NCBI GenBank assembly: GCA_002499455.1
Contig: DALN01000158.1
Coordinates: 2,337-13,900 of the forward strand
Direction: 5' to 3'
DNA: 11,564 bases
From: Methanoculleus sp. UBA77
Lineage (GTDB): Archaea > Halobacteriota > Methanomicrobia > Methanomicrobiales > Methanoculleaceae
The position numbers were made by a program, and so were the translations under genes. Of this stretch, positions 1 through 6,559 are shown piece after piece. Every line of letters begins with the position of its first letter. The first letter of the stretch is position 1. A model generated the notes under the pieces. That model was not told where the DNA came from. It saw only the letters and a program-made list of their open reading frames with translations, and did no database searches.

Positions 1-494
1 CCGGTCGCCTTGTACTCGAGCAGCGTGCCGCTCGGGTCGGTCTCGAAGAGCCGGGCTTCCCCGTCGCTGATCCCTGCGATCAGGAGAGCGGTCCCGTAGG
101 GGCGTGCACCCCCGAACTGGGTATAGGTCTGCATGTGGTCGCAGAGCTTCTTCGCAAGAATCTCGACGTTGATCGGCTCGTTGTAGGAGACCCGGTTGAT
201 CTGGGACTCGACCCGCGCCCTGTCGACGAGGGACCGCGCATCGCCGACGAGGCCGGAGGACGCTACGCCGATGTGCGAATCGATCTTGAAGATCTTCTCG
301 ATGGAGACCGGCTCGAGGAGACGGGAGGTCACCCTCTTGTCGACGATCAGCACGACACCTTCGCTGCACTTTATCCCTACGGCCGTCGTGCCCCGTTTCA
401 CCGCTTCTCTGGCGTATTCAACCTGATAGAGCCTTCCGTCCGGGCTGAACACCGTGATCGCCCGGTCATATCCCATTTGATATTGTGGTTGCAT
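1..494 (-). CDS. psmA: Proteasome subunit alpha (3' end outside window)
   Basis: Structural outer-ring subunit of the archaeal 20S proteasome, which gates substrate entry into the cytoplasmic protein-degrading barrel. The visible 164 residues start MQPQYQMGYDRAITVF and carry the alpha-subunit hallmark N-terminus (YDRAITVFSPDGRLYQVEYA, residues 9-28), which forms the gate and H0 helix. KRGTTAVGIKC follows, then GVASSGLVGDAR and QTYTQFGGARPYG further in. There is no N-terminal catalytic threonine, as expected for alpha rather than beta. The start at 494 is supported by GGAGG on the minus strand at 502-506 and by a one-base TAATG overlap with the stop of the upstream RNase P gene, suggesting translational coupling. 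The C-terminal third lies beyond position 1. In other euryarchaea the next genes in this superoperon are usually SBDS and exosome subunits; here that is expectation, not observation. Confidence 0.97.
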   Translation of the reverse strand, partial: MQPQYQMGYDRAITVFSPDGRLYQVEYAREAVKRGTTAVGIKCSEGVVLIVDKRVTSRLLEPVSIEKIFKIDSHIGVASSGLVGDARSLVDRARVESQINRVSYNEPINVEILAKKLCDHMQTYTQFGGARPYGTALLIAGISDGEARLFETDPSGTLLEYKAT

Positions 495-976
495 TAGCGT
501 TCCTCCAAATCAGCTTCGGTGAAAAACAATAACTTCTGATGCTTAATACCCCTTTCAACCAAATCAACTTTTTGACGGGGATAGCGATACACCGTGAAAC
601 AATCGTCCCCGACCGCCGTCTCCCCCGGATCGGGGGCGGGCCGGATCGGTTTCATGCGCCGGCGCAGTGCATGGATGGTCCCGGAGACGGCGACCGTCCT
701 GAGCGCTGCCCGCCTATCGGCGATCGTGGTGACCGTTGCAAGGGCGGTGGCGACGTCCGCCTCGCTCCCCCGCCGGCACCGCACAACGGCATATCCCCCG
801 TCGCAGAAGACCACCGCTGGCTGCGCAAGCCCGACGGCGGCATCCCCGAGAAGGGATGTCGCGGCCTCGATGACCGAGAGGTAGACCTGCTTCTGGTCGG
901 CGACCATCCCGTAGGGGTGGATCCGCACCAGGATGTAGCGCCGCTTCGTCCGCATCGCGGGGGGTCTCGGCTTCAT
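494..976 (-). CDS. rnp2: RNase P protein component 2 (Pop5/Rpp14 family)
   Basis: Protein subunit of archaeal RNase P, which with the catalytic RNA removes 5' leaders from tRNA precursors; Pop5 pairs with Rpp30. The 160-residue product begins with a basic stretch (MKPRPPAMRTKRRYILVRI). A Pop5-like alpha/beta fold follows, with a strand reading VVRCRRG near residue 65 and a central helix, then IRTVxVSGTI-like text (LRTVAVSGTIHALRRR, about residues 92-107). It is somewhat longer than many family members, with an extension ending EADLEER. The start at 976 shares ATGA with the stop of rnp3; an internal ATG at 955 (MRTKRRYI) is a possible alternative. The stop overlaps the psmA start by one base. 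Placement between rnp3 and psmA matches the conserved archaeal superoperon and strengthens the call, since the family is divergent in sequence. Confidence 0.9.
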   Translation of the reverse strand: MKPRPPAMRTKRRYILVRIHPYGMVADQKQVYLSVIEAATSLLGDAAVGLAQPAVVFCDGGYAVVRCRRGSEADVATALATVTTIADRRAALRTVAVSGTIHALRRRMKPIRPAPDPGETAVGDDCFTVYRYPRQKVDLVERGIKHQKLLFFTEADLEER

Positions 977-1617
977 TCGACCACCCTCACCGGGGTATCG
1001 GGCGTAACGAGCCTCCCCACGGACGCGAGAGCCTCGCTCACTTCCGCCCCGGTCATCCCGAAGAGCGCGCAGAGGCCCCGGACGTCGCGGACCGACCGCT
1101 GCTCGAGGATCGAGCGGGCGTCGGAGGAGATCGTCAGCGGAAAGCCGTAGCGCCGCTGGAGCGAGAGGATGTCCGCGTAGCGCTGGAGCGCCCTCTGCCG
1201 CCGTGTCCCGCGGAGCAGGACAATAGGGGCAAGCGAGATGTCGACCGCCACGCCGCGCTCCGCCGCCGTGCGTGCGGCGACATGGTCGAAGGCGTTCCGC
1301 TGGGTGGCGTGGATGCCCCGGACGATCTGGATCTCCTTTATCGAGACGACGGCCCGGTTGAAGGCGATCTCCCGTGCGTTGACGGAGACCACGTCGGCCC
1401 GTCGGACGGCGGGGTCGCGCACCTGTTTGAGGACGTCCTTTATGGACGCAGCACCGATCACGGCGCCCCGGAGAACCTCCGGCCCGGCGGACGGATGCAC
1501 GCCGTCGCCGACGGCGACGATGCTGTCAAACCCGAGATCGCGAGCCTCGAACGCCATCCGTGCCGGTGTAGAGTCGCCGGCAGGATAGGGATACACACAG
1601 GCGTCTGTGATCTTCAT
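973..1617 (-). CDS. rnp3: RNase P protein component 3 (Rpp30 family)
   Basis: TIM-barrel protein subunit of archaeal RNase P that works as a heterodimer with Pop5 in tRNA 5' maturation. The 214-residue product shows the Rpp30/PHP-like pattern: MKITDACVYPYPAGD at the N-terminus, FDSIVAVGDG near residue 30, DVVSVNAREIAFNRA near residue 75, HATQRNAFDHVAARTAAERGVAVDISLAPI near the middle, and PLTISSDARSILEQRSVRDVRGL in the C-terminal half. Length is normal for the family. No Shine-Dalgarno sequence precedes the ATG at 1617, but an AT-rich box lies about 30 bases upstream, so translation may be leaderless or coupled to rpl15e, whose stop is 30 bases away. The 3' end overlaps rnp2 by four bases, matching the pairing of the two proteins. 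Confidence 0.93.
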   Translation of the reverse strand: MKITDACVYPYPAGDSTPARMAFEARDLGFDSIVAVGDGVHPSAGPEVLRGAVIGAASIKDVLKQVRDPAVRRADVVSVNAREIAFNRAVVSIKEIQIVRGIHATQRNAFDHVAARTAAERGVAVDISLAPIVLLRGTRRQRALQRYADILSLQRRYGFPLTISSDARSILEQRSVRDVRGLCALFGMTGAEVSEALASVGRLVTPDTPVRVVE

Positions 1618-1633
1618 CGTGGGTAGCCGTAAG

Positions 1634-1640
1634 AAAAAAA
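1634..1640 (-). terminator. Oligo-T tract between rpl15e and rnp3
   Basis: On the minus strand seven consecutive T residues follow the rpl15e stop (TAA at 1650-1648) after a short spacer. Archaeal RNA polymerase can terminate at oligo-T runs without a hairpin, so this could cause partial termination and lower expression of the RNase P and proteasome genes relative to the ribosomal protein. This is seen as sequence only; no transcription data are available. Confidence 0.3.
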
Positions 1641-1644
1641 GGAG

Positions 1645-1653
1645 TATTTATTT
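1645..1653 (-). promoter_or_regulatory. Possible TATA box for rnp3
   Basis: The minus strand reads AAATAAATA here, centred about 32 bases before the rnp3 ATG at 1617. In archaea a TATA box centred 25-30 bases before the transcription start would place the 5' end just ahead of the ATG, giving an almost leaderless mRNA. That would fit the absence of a Shine-Dalgarno sequence. It overlaps the rpl15e stop codon, so it could equally be chance AT-richness. Confidence 0.3.
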
Positions 1654-2238
1654 CCCGCGGTTCGCGTTGGAGCGGATGCTCGGGCGGGTCTTCTCGGTCC
1701 CGCGCCCGCGCGTCCGCATCCCGCGCCCCTTCATGCCGGCAGAGGTCTTGCCGCGCTCTGCCCTGCCCCGGTGGACCGGGTTGGCGATCCACGCGAGGTT
1801 GCGGTCGCTCCGGATCGAGGGGTGGTGCCCGTCGACCAGGATGACCTCATACCACTTGGACCGTCCGTCCTCGCCGACCCAGTAGGAGTTCAAGACCTCC
1901 ATGTTCGGGAACTTGCGGGATGCACGCTCCTCGGCCATCCGCTGCAGGCTCTTGCCCGGGGTCGTCCGGCGCATGCCCATGCGTGCGGATCTGCGCCCGC
2001 GGATGTACCGGGGCTTCCTGCGGCCGCCGCGGCGGACCTTGACCCGCGCAACGGCGATGCCCTGCTTTGCCTTGTAGCCGAGCGAACGGGCCCGGTCGAT
2101 CCTGGTCGGGTGCTCCACGCGCACGATGCTCCCCTCGCGCCGCCATACCTGGAGACGCTCCCAGAGGAGGCCCTTTACCTCGGACCTGTCGGGCCGCTTC
2201 CATGCCTCACGAACGTAGGCATACATTGACTTTGCCAT
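1648..2238 (-). CDS. rpl15e: 50S ribosomal protein L15e
   Basis: Large-subunit ribosomal protein of the archaeal/eukaryotic L15e family. The 196-residue, strongly basic product starts MAKSMYAYVREAW and carries the family blocks: ERLQVWRREGSIVRVEHPTRIDRAR, LGYKAKQGIAVARVKVRRGGRRKPR (about residues 54-78), FPNMEVLNSYWVGEDGRSKWYEVILVDGHHP (about 110-140), and a C-terminal RGRGTEKTRPSIRSNANRGK-type basic tail. I chose the ATG at 2238 over an upstream GTG at 2250. TGAGGTGA at 2247-2254 is a strong ribosome binding site with normal spacing to 2238 and would overlap the GTG; family members also begin MAKSMY. It is the first gene of the RNase P/proteasome superoperon, with a good TATA box upstream. 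Confidence 0.98.
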   Translation of the reverse strand: MAKSMYAYVREAWKRPDRSEVKGLLWERLQVWRREGSIVRVEHPTRIDRARSLGYKAKQGIAVARVKVRRGGRRKPRYIRGRRSARMGMRRTTPGKSLQRMAEERASRKFPNMEVLNSYWVGEDGRSKWYEVILVDGHHPSIRSDRNLAWIANPVHRGRAERGKTSAGMKGRGMRTRGRGTEKTRPSIRSNANRGK

Positions 2239-2246
2239 GCTTTTAA

Positions 2247-2254
2247 TCACCTCA
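2247..2254 (-). promoter_or_regulatory. Ribosome binding site of rpl15e (fixes the start)
   Basis: The minus strand reads TGAGGTGA, complementary to the 3' end of archaeal 16S rRNA, with eight bases to the ATG at 2238. It overlaps the upstream GTG at 2250, ruling that codon out as the natural start. Confidence 0.85.
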
Positions 2255-2283
2255 GGTTCAGCGTTTCCGCCACATTCCTTTTC

Positions 2284-2297
2284 CGGGACGTATCCCG
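2284..2297 (-). promoter_or_regulatory. Hairpin in the rpl15e 5' leader
   Basis: The palindrome CGGGA-CGTA-TCCCG lies between the predicted transcription start (about 2300) and the ribosome binding site. At the RNA level it gives a five-pair stem with a four-base loop, in a leader of about 60 bases. Many ribosomal protein genes are autoregulated through leader structures, but binding by L15e here is only a possibility; the hairpin could also be a DNA operator since it sits at the likely transcription start. Confidence 0.4.
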
Positions 2298-2323
2298 TGG
2301 TTCCTAACAGGTCGACGAGAGCC

Positions 2324-2333
2324 GATATAAAGG
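2324..2333 (-). promoter_or_regulatory. TATA box of the rpl15e operon
   Basis: The minus strand reads CCTTTATATC, a canonical archaeal TATA box preceded by a purine-rich GGGGAAT that could serve as BRE. Transcription should begin about 25 bases downstream, near 2300, giving a leader of roughly 60 bases before the rpl15e ATG. It is the best promoter match in the window. Confidence 0.75.
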
Positions 2334-2368
2334 ATTCCCCTCAGCGGTACCGCGTCCGCCGGTAGTTT

Positions 2369-2446
2369 CACGCGAAGCCGCGAAGGCCGCGAAGTTCAGC
2401 GTACAGTTGCTGGCACCCCTTTCGCGCTCTTCGCGGCTTCGCGCGA
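2369..2446. repeat. Dispersed inverted-repeat element, copy A
   Basis: Two arms, 2371-2394 (CGCGAAGCCGCGAAG then GCCGCGAAG) and 2420-2444 (the near-perfect reverse complement), flank about 25 bases of spacer. Each arm is built from repeats of CGCGAAG, so a long hairpin can form in DNA or RNA. Copy B at 4585-4663 has the same arms and a related spacer in the same orientation. Copy A lies between the moaC stop and the rpl15e TATA box. It may act as a transcription-terminating hairpin for moaC or be a small non-autonomous repeat; its function is unknown. Confidence 0.8.
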
Positions 2447-2519
2447 GGCCAGAGCCCGGACTCCAAACGTGGGCAACTTCACACCAGGGGAGACCTGATA
2501 ATATCGATCTTGCGGCGTA

Positions 2520-3014
2520 CTAGGCCCCTTTGCGCTTCTCGACGACGTGGATGGCATCCATCCGGGTGACCGGGTACTGCCCGTTCTCGTCCTTCTCGGC
2601 CGATTTGACCATATCCCAGACGGTGAGGAGGGCGACCGAGACGCCGGTGAGCGCCTCCATCTCGACGCCCGTCCTGCCGTAGGACTTGACGCGGGCGGTC
2701 GCCTCGATGTAGCCCTCGCCTTCAGTAAAGTCGATGGTGATGCCGGCAAGCGGTATGGGGTGGCACATGGGGATGATGCGCGGGGTATCCTTCACCGCAA
2801 GGGTGGCGGCCACCCGTGCGGTGGCTAAAACGTTGCCCTTGACCATGGTTCCTTCCCGGATGGCCCGGAGGGTCTCGCTTCTGAGATAGATCCGCCCGCT
2901 CGCGACCGCTTCGCGGGTGACCTCGGTCTTTCCCGAGATATCCACCATCTGTGCCCGGTCGTTCTCGATGTGGGTGAAGACCGGGGTCCTGTCGTGTTCG
3001 CCGGACTCGCTCAT
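2520..3014 (-). CDS. moaC: Cyclic pyranopterin monophosphate synthase
   Basis: With MoaA, MoaC converts GTP-derived 3',8-cyclo-7,8-dihydro-GTP to cyclic pyranopterin monophosphate, the first stage of molybdopterin synthesis. Methanogens need this for Mo/W formylmethanofuran and formate dehydrogenases. The 164-residue product has the family blocks FTHIENDRAQMVDIS (13-27), KGNVLATARVAAT (59-71), PMCHPIPL (82-89), GVEMEALTGVSVALLTVWDMVKS (116-138, with catalytic Asp134 and Lys137 by family comparison) and VEKRKG at the C-terminus. I prefer the ATG at 3014. A GTG at 3071 in the same frame would add 19 residues and share GTGA with the nnr stop, but the added residues look non-conserved. A TATA-like box at 3041-3050 also fits a nearly leaderless start at 3014. 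It lies directly downstream of nnr. Confidence 0.96.
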   Translation of the reverse strand: MSESGEHDRTPVFTHIENDRAQMVDISGKTEVTREAVASGRIYLRSETLRAIREGTMVKGNVLATARVAATLAVKDTPRIIPMCHPIPLAGITIDFTEGEGYIEATARVKSYGRTGVEMEALTGVSVALLTVWDMVKSAEKDENGQYPVTRMDAIHVVEKRKGA

Positions 3015-3040
3015 GGTATCAGGAGATCTTTTTCCTCGCG

Positions 3041-3050
3041 GGATAAAAGG
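3041..3050 (-). promoter_or_regulatory. Possible TATA box for moaC
   Basis: The minus strand reads CCTTTTATCC between the nnr stop (3068) and the moaC ATG (3014). Its centre is about 31 bases from the ATG, so a transcript would start only a few bases before it. This supports the shorter moaC start and partial independence from nnr, but the match is imperfect. Confidence 0.4.
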
Positions 3051-3067
3051 GGGCGTGTCGGGAGAGG

Positions 3068-4471
3068 TCACTCCGGGGGGTCCCGGCCGAAGAGTTCGCC
3101 GGGGATGTAATCGAGCATGTCGGTCGCGATCATCCCATTCCCCCGCCCTTCTGCCGCCCGCATCCCGGCCCTGCCGCAGACGTACGCGGCGACACAGGCG
3201 GCGTCAAACGCCGGGAGGTGGCAGAAGAGCGCCCCGGCGACGCCGGCAAGCAGGTCGCCCGTCCCCCCGACGGTCATCGCGGGGGTCCCGGTCCGGTTGA
3301 ACCGGACCCGCGTCCCGTCGGAGATGACGTCGACCGGGCCTTTGAGGAGGATGGTCCCGGCGGTTGCGGCGGCCTTCACGCACCGGCCGCGCGCCACAAG
3401 GTCCGCCGGGGGTTTCGTCCCGGCGATCCGGGCGAACTCGCCCACGTGCGGGGTGTAGATCGTCTCCTTCGCCGCGGGAAGGGGATTGGCGAGCGCGTCG
3501 GCGTCGAATACCGCCCGCTTTGCCGCCTCCGCGATGGCGAGAACGACGTCGTGGCTTGCTTTCCCGAGACCCATGCCGCAGACGACCGCGTCGGCCCGGT
3601 CGACGAGGGGGAGGATCGTCTCGAGGTGCTCCTCCGTGATCGCCTTCCCCTCCAGACGCTCGTAGATCAGGTCGGGCATGGGGATGTAGGCCGGGGAGGC
3701 GACGCGGACAATATCGGCCCCGGCACGGAGCGCCCCCATCGCGGCGATGTAGGGCGCCCCCTGGTAGGGCCCGCCCCCGACGACGAGGACCTCGCCGCCG
3801 GCGCCCTTGTGGGCCTCCGATCCCCGCGCAGGGACGAGCGTGAGGTCTCCGGGGCCGGTGTAGATCTCGGCCTCGAGGGGGATCCCGATATCCGCGACCT
3901 CCGCGACCTCGACCTTGGGCCGGTGGAACGAGAGGATCCGGCTCGCCCGGATGCCGGGGGTGGGGATGTCGACGGCGATGATAGGCGCGCCGCTCGCGTT
4001 CGCCCGGGAGATGAGGCTCGCGAGCGGTTCCCGCACCGCCCCCGACGCCCCGGTGCCGAGCATCGCGTCGACGATGACATCCGCGTCCTCAAAGAGCCTG
4101 CCGAGGCGGTCGATATCAGCAGGGCACCTGACAGGGTGGACACCGACGGTACAGTGCGAGAGAAGCGAGGCCTGGGCCGCGGCCGAGGGGGTCATCGACC
4201 CGCAGTCCGGATAGACGACATCGACGGCATCGAGGTGCTGGAGGTACCGGGCCGCCACCATCCCGTCGCCGCCGTTGTTCCCCCTCCCGCAGAGGATGAG
4301 GGCGCGGGAAGGGTTGCGGGCGAGGACGGCCTCCGCGACGGCCCGCCCGGCGCTCTCCATCATCAGGAGAGACGGGTAACCGAGCGCGACGGCGTTTCCC
4401 TCGACTGCCCGCATCCGGCCGGCATCGATCACGCCGGCCTCTAAGAACTCACGCATTTCGCCTGATGTCAT
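3068..4471 (-). CDS. nnr: Bifunctional NAD(P)H-hydrate epimerase / ADP-dependent NAD(P)H-hydrate dehydratase
   Basis: Repairs damaged nicotinamide cofactors. The N-terminal domain epimerises R- to S-NAD(P)HX, and the C-terminal domain dehydrates S-NAD(P)HX back to NAD(P)H using ADP. In the 467-residue product the YjeF_N domain spans about 1-212, with CGRGNNGGDGMVAARYL (61-77) and VDAMLGTGASG (134-144). The ribokinase-like C-terminal domain runs from about 221 (HKGAGGEVLVVGGG) through CGMGLGK (298-304), VFDADAL (321-327), TPHVGEFARI (340-349) and LLKGPVDVI (375-383) to GGTGDLLAGVAGALF (402-416), which holds the catalytic Asp406. The segment after VDIPTPGI (167-174) is shorter than in the bacterial enzyme. 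The start at 4471 has GGAGGGG at 4478-4484 on the minus strand. It is the first gene of an nnr-moaC pair. Confidence 0.96.
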   Translation of the reverse strand: MTSGEMREFLEAGVIDAGRMRAVEGNAVALGYPSLLMMESAGRAVAEAVLARNPSRALILCGRGNNGGDGMVAARYLQHLDAVDVVYPDCGSMTPSAAAQASLLSHCTVGVHPVRCPADIDRLGRLFEDADVIVDAMLGTGASGAVREPLASLISRANASGAPIIAVDIPTPGIRASRILSFHRPKVEVAEVADIGIPLEAEIYTGPGDLTLVPARGSEAHKGAGGEVLVVGGGPYQGAPYIAAMGALRAGADIVRVASPAYIPMPDLIYERLEGKAITEEHLETILPLVDRADAVVCGMGLGKASHDVVLAIAEAAKRAVFDADALANPLPAAKETIYTPHVGEFARIAGTKPPADLVARGRCVKAAATAGTILLKGPVDVISDGTRVRFNRTGTPAMTVGGTGDLLAGVAGALFCHLPAFDAACVAAYVCGRAGMRAAEGRGNGMIATDMLDYIPGELFGRDPPE

Positions 4472-4477
4472 GTCTCG

Positions 4478-4484
4478 CCCCTCC
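4478..4484 (-). promoter_or_regulatory. Ribosome binding site of nnr
   Basis: The minus strand reads GGAGGGG six bases before the ATG at 4471, favouring that codon over an internal in-frame ATG at 4456. Confidence 0.7.
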
Positions 4485-4584
4485 GGAGGTTGTCTGATCG
4501 GTGCTATGGCGGTCTTTTGTTAGATAGTTTTCCAAAAGGAAAGCAGCCAGGAGCAGGCCAGTTGATACAGGGATAGCAATGCAG

Positions 4585-4663
4585 TCTCGCGCGAAGGCGC
4601 GAAGGCGCGAAGTTGGTGCTCGTGTTGGCGGCTCCCTTCGCGTTCTTCGCGGCTTCGCGTGAG
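4585..4663. repeat. Dispersed inverted-repeat element, copy B
   Basis: The left arm (4585-4612) is three tandem GCGCGAAG-like units; the right arm (4636-4663) is the reverse complement apart from a few changes and a small indel. The spacer resembles that of copy A (both have GAAGTT, then GTTG, GGC and CCC in the same order), so the two are homologous copies in direct orientation. This copy lies between the divergently transcribed nnr and DHH nuclease genes. Its reading frames give arginine/alanine-rich text and are not believed to be coding. Confidence 0.8.
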
Positions 4664-4703
4664 CCAACGATATAAGGACAAAATGCAGTTCCATGCTCCC
4701 ATG

Positions 4704-4711
4704 CTTTATTG
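4704..4711 (+). promoter_or_regulatory. Likely TATA box of the DHH nuclease operon
   Basis: CTTTATTG is centred about 25 bases before the ATG at 4732, the spacing expected for an archaeal leaderless transcript. No Shine-Dalgarno sequence precedes that ATG, which agrees with a leaderless start. Confidence 0.5.
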
Positions 4712-4731
4712 ACACTTCACGACCCACTACT

Positions 4732-6135
4732 ATGGAGATGGGCCTCGAAACAGATGTGCGGAGAGCGGCGGATATCATCTGCAACGCGGACTCGGTGACG
4801 ATCGTCTCCCACATCGACGCCGACGGCATCAGCACGGAGTCGATCCTCGCACAGGCGCTCGCCCGCGAGGGCATGGCCGTCAGATCCGTCTTCGTCCGCC
4901 AGCTCGAGCCGATGGCGATGCGCCACGTCCCGAAGGACGACTCGCTGAAGGTCTTCACCGACCTCGGCGCCGGCCAGCAGAGCCTTCTTGAGGAGCACGG
5001 CCTCTCCGCCGACGAGGTTCTGATCCTGGATCACCACGTCGGCCAGCCCTGCGGCACGGCCTACCCCCAGGTGAACTCCCTCGACCACGGGATCACCCGG
5101 ATGAGCGCCGCCGGCGTCGCCTACCTGGTCGCGAAGGCGCTTGACTCCACGAACATCGACCTCGCCAAACTCGCCGTCATCGGGAACGTCGGGGACATGA
5201 TGGCCCGCGAGAACTGCGGTCTGGTCGGCCCGGTCCGCGATATCGTCCAGGATGGCGTCGAGTACGGCAACATCGTCGTCCAGACCCGGGACTTAAACTG
5301 CTACGGGACGTCCACCCGCCCGGTCCACGTCTGCCTCGGCTACTGCGACGACCCCTACATCGACGGGATCTCAAACAGCACCAGTTCGGCGCTCCGGTTC
5401 CTCGAGAGACTCGGCGTCACGCTGAAGAACTCCCGCGGCGGCTGGCTCGTCTGGGAGGAGCTCGCGTTCGAGGACCGGCGCAGGATCATCAGCGCCCTCG
5501 CCCAGCAGCTCATCGCGCACGGGCGGGAGACCGACCGGCTCCTCGCCGAGACCTACATCTTCCCCGACGAACCGGAACGGACGGCGCTCCGGAACGCCTC
5601 CGAGTACGCCACCCTCTTGAACGCCTGCGGCCGGTGGGCGAAGCCCGGCATCGGCGGGAGGATCTGCCGCGGGGACCGCGGCGAGGCCTACCGCGACGCG
5701 GAGTACATGCTCGCCCACCACCGGACGGTCATCCGCGACCTGCTCCAGTTCATCCTCGATACCGGGGTGACGGAACTCTCGCACCTCCAGTACGTCCACA
5801 CCGGTGATAGGTTCCCCGACACCATCGTCGGGATCGGTGCGGGGATGGCGCTCTCCAAACTGAACTGGAAGAAACCGATCATGGTGCTCTCCGCGATGGT
5901 GGACGAACCCGATACCACCAAGGTCTCGATGCGGACGAACGAGTGGTCGCTCGCCCGGGGCATCGACCTGCAGGCGGCGCTCGTCGAGGCGTCCGAAGCG
6001 GTCGGCGGCGCTGGCGGCGGGCACCGGATCGCCGCAGGCGCCTTCATCCCCAACACTACAGAAGAGGAGTTTGTTGATCGTGTCAACCGAATACTCAAAC
6101 GACAGTCCGCTTCGGCGGATCCGGACGATAGCTGA
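4732..6135 (+). CDS. DHH-family phosphoesterase, RecJ-like single-strand nuclease
   Basis: Probable single-strand-specific 5'-3' exonuclease of the archaeal RecJ/GAN group, which acts in DNA replication and repair; some members bind GINS in the replicative helicase complex. With the ATG at 4732 the product is 467 residues. The DHH domain motifs are in order: SHIDADG (26-32), FTDLGAG (76-82), the signature LDHHV (99-103), HG (119-120) and GNVGDM (151-156), supplying the metal-binding Asp/His set. The DHHA1 substrate-binding motif GGGHRIAAGAF lies at 428-438. The start was chosen because a TATA-like box sits about 25 bases upstream; the frame stays open to 4693 but those residues look non-conserved. 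It heads a plus-strand gene chain and overlaps the PUA gene by 56 bases. Oligoribonuclease-type DHH activity is an alternative, and GINS association is inference. Confidence 0.9.
   Translation: MEMGLETDVRRAADIICNADSVTIVSHIDADGISTESILAQALAREGMAVRSVFVRQLEPMAMRHVPKDDSLKVFTDLGAGQQSLLEEHGLSADEVLILDHHVGQPCGTAYPQVNSLDHGITRMSAAGVAYLVAKALDSTNIDLAKLAVIGNVGDMMARENCGLVGPVRDIVQDGVEYGNIVVQTRDLNCYGTSTRPVHVCLGYCDDPYIDGISNSTSSALRFLERLGVTLKNSRGGWLVWEELAFEDRRRIISALAQQLIAHGRETDRLLAETYIFPDEPERTALRNASEYATLLNACGRWAKPGIGGRICRGDRGEAYRDAEYMLAHHRTVIRDLLQFILDTGVTELSHLQYVHTGDRFPDTIVGIGAGMALSKLNWKKPIMVLSAMVDEPDTTKVSMRTNEWSLARGIDLQAALVEASEAVGGAGGGHRIAAGAFIPNTTEEEFVDRVNRILKRQSASADPDDS
6064..6069 (+). promoter_or_regulatory. 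Ribosome binding site for the PUA-domain gene
   Basis: GAGGAG lies inside the end of the DHH nuclease gene, ten bases before the GTG at 6080. It is too close to the in-frame TTG codons at 6071 and 6074, so it supports GTG as the start. Confidence 0.5.
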
Positions 6136-6559
6136 CTTCCAGTTCGGCACCGGGGCGGGGGAGGCCCTCTTCCCCGACGGCTGCACCTTCCAGCTCTCGA
6201 CGACCGGGCGCATCCGCCAGGTGCGGCTCGGGAGCGAGCGGGTCGCCACCGTCAGGGCGCAGGACGGCCGCCTGACCATCGGCGTCGCCGGAGCGGCGCG
6301 CCTTGCGGCCCACCTCCCTCCCCCTGCCTACCGGGTGACGGTGCAGGAGGACGTGGCGCCGTTTGTCGCCGACGGGAAGAACGCGATGGCCAAGCATGTC
6401 GTTGCCGCCGACGAAGGCATCCGCGCAGGAGACGAGGTGCTGGTGGTGGCCGGCGACGACCGGCTGCTCGCAACCGGGGCCGCCCTGCTCTCCGGCAGGG
6501 AGATGCTGGCATTTAATTACGGTGTAGCGGTAAAAGTACGGCAGGGGAGAGGATCCTGA
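6080..6559 (+). CDS. PUA-domain RNA-binding protein
   Basis: Small cytoplasmic protein with a C-terminal PUA domain, the RNA-binding fold of archaeosine transglycosylase and pseudouridine synthases; its specific target is unknown. With a GTG start at 6080 it has 159 residues. The N-terminal half (FQFGTGAGEALFP, then RIRQVRLGSERVATVRAQDGRLTIG) resembles the small domain that precedes PUA in tRNA-guanine transglycosylase-like proteins. PUA covers about 85-156: YRVTVQEDVAPFVADGKNAM, AKHVV, DEGIRAGDEVLVV, then LLATGAALLSGREM and NYGVAVKVR. There is no catalytic transglycosylase domain. It overlaps the nuclease gene by 56 bases and shares TGATG with the NAC start. Together with NAC and TrmI, its position suggests a role in tRNA or ribosome biology, which is inference. 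Confidence 0.85.
   Translation: MSTEYSNDSPLRRIRTIADFQFGTGAGEALFPDGCTFQLSTTGRIRQVRLGSERVATVRAQDGRLTIGVAGAARLAAHLPPPAYRVTVQEDVAPFVADGKNAMAKHVVAADEGIRAGDEVLVVAGDDRLLATGAALLSGREMLAFNYGVAVKVRQGRGS

Noticed and set aside
3015..3071. Upstream GTG start for moaC sharing GTGA with the nnr stop
   Set aside because: The added 19 residues look non-conserved, the upstream sequence lacks a clear ribosome binding site, and a TATA-like box fits the ATG at 3014. It remains a possible alternative.
3218..4444. Long plus-strand open frame of 408 codons opposite nnr
   Set aside because: It is an antisense shadow produced by high-GC codon usage; its translation is Asp/Arg/Gly/Pro-rich with no motifs, and the opposite strand encodes an intact recognisable enzyme.
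5371..6279. Minus-strand open frame of 302 codons opposite the DHH nuclease and PUA genes
   Set aside because: It mirrors the coding strand and has no recognisable domain.
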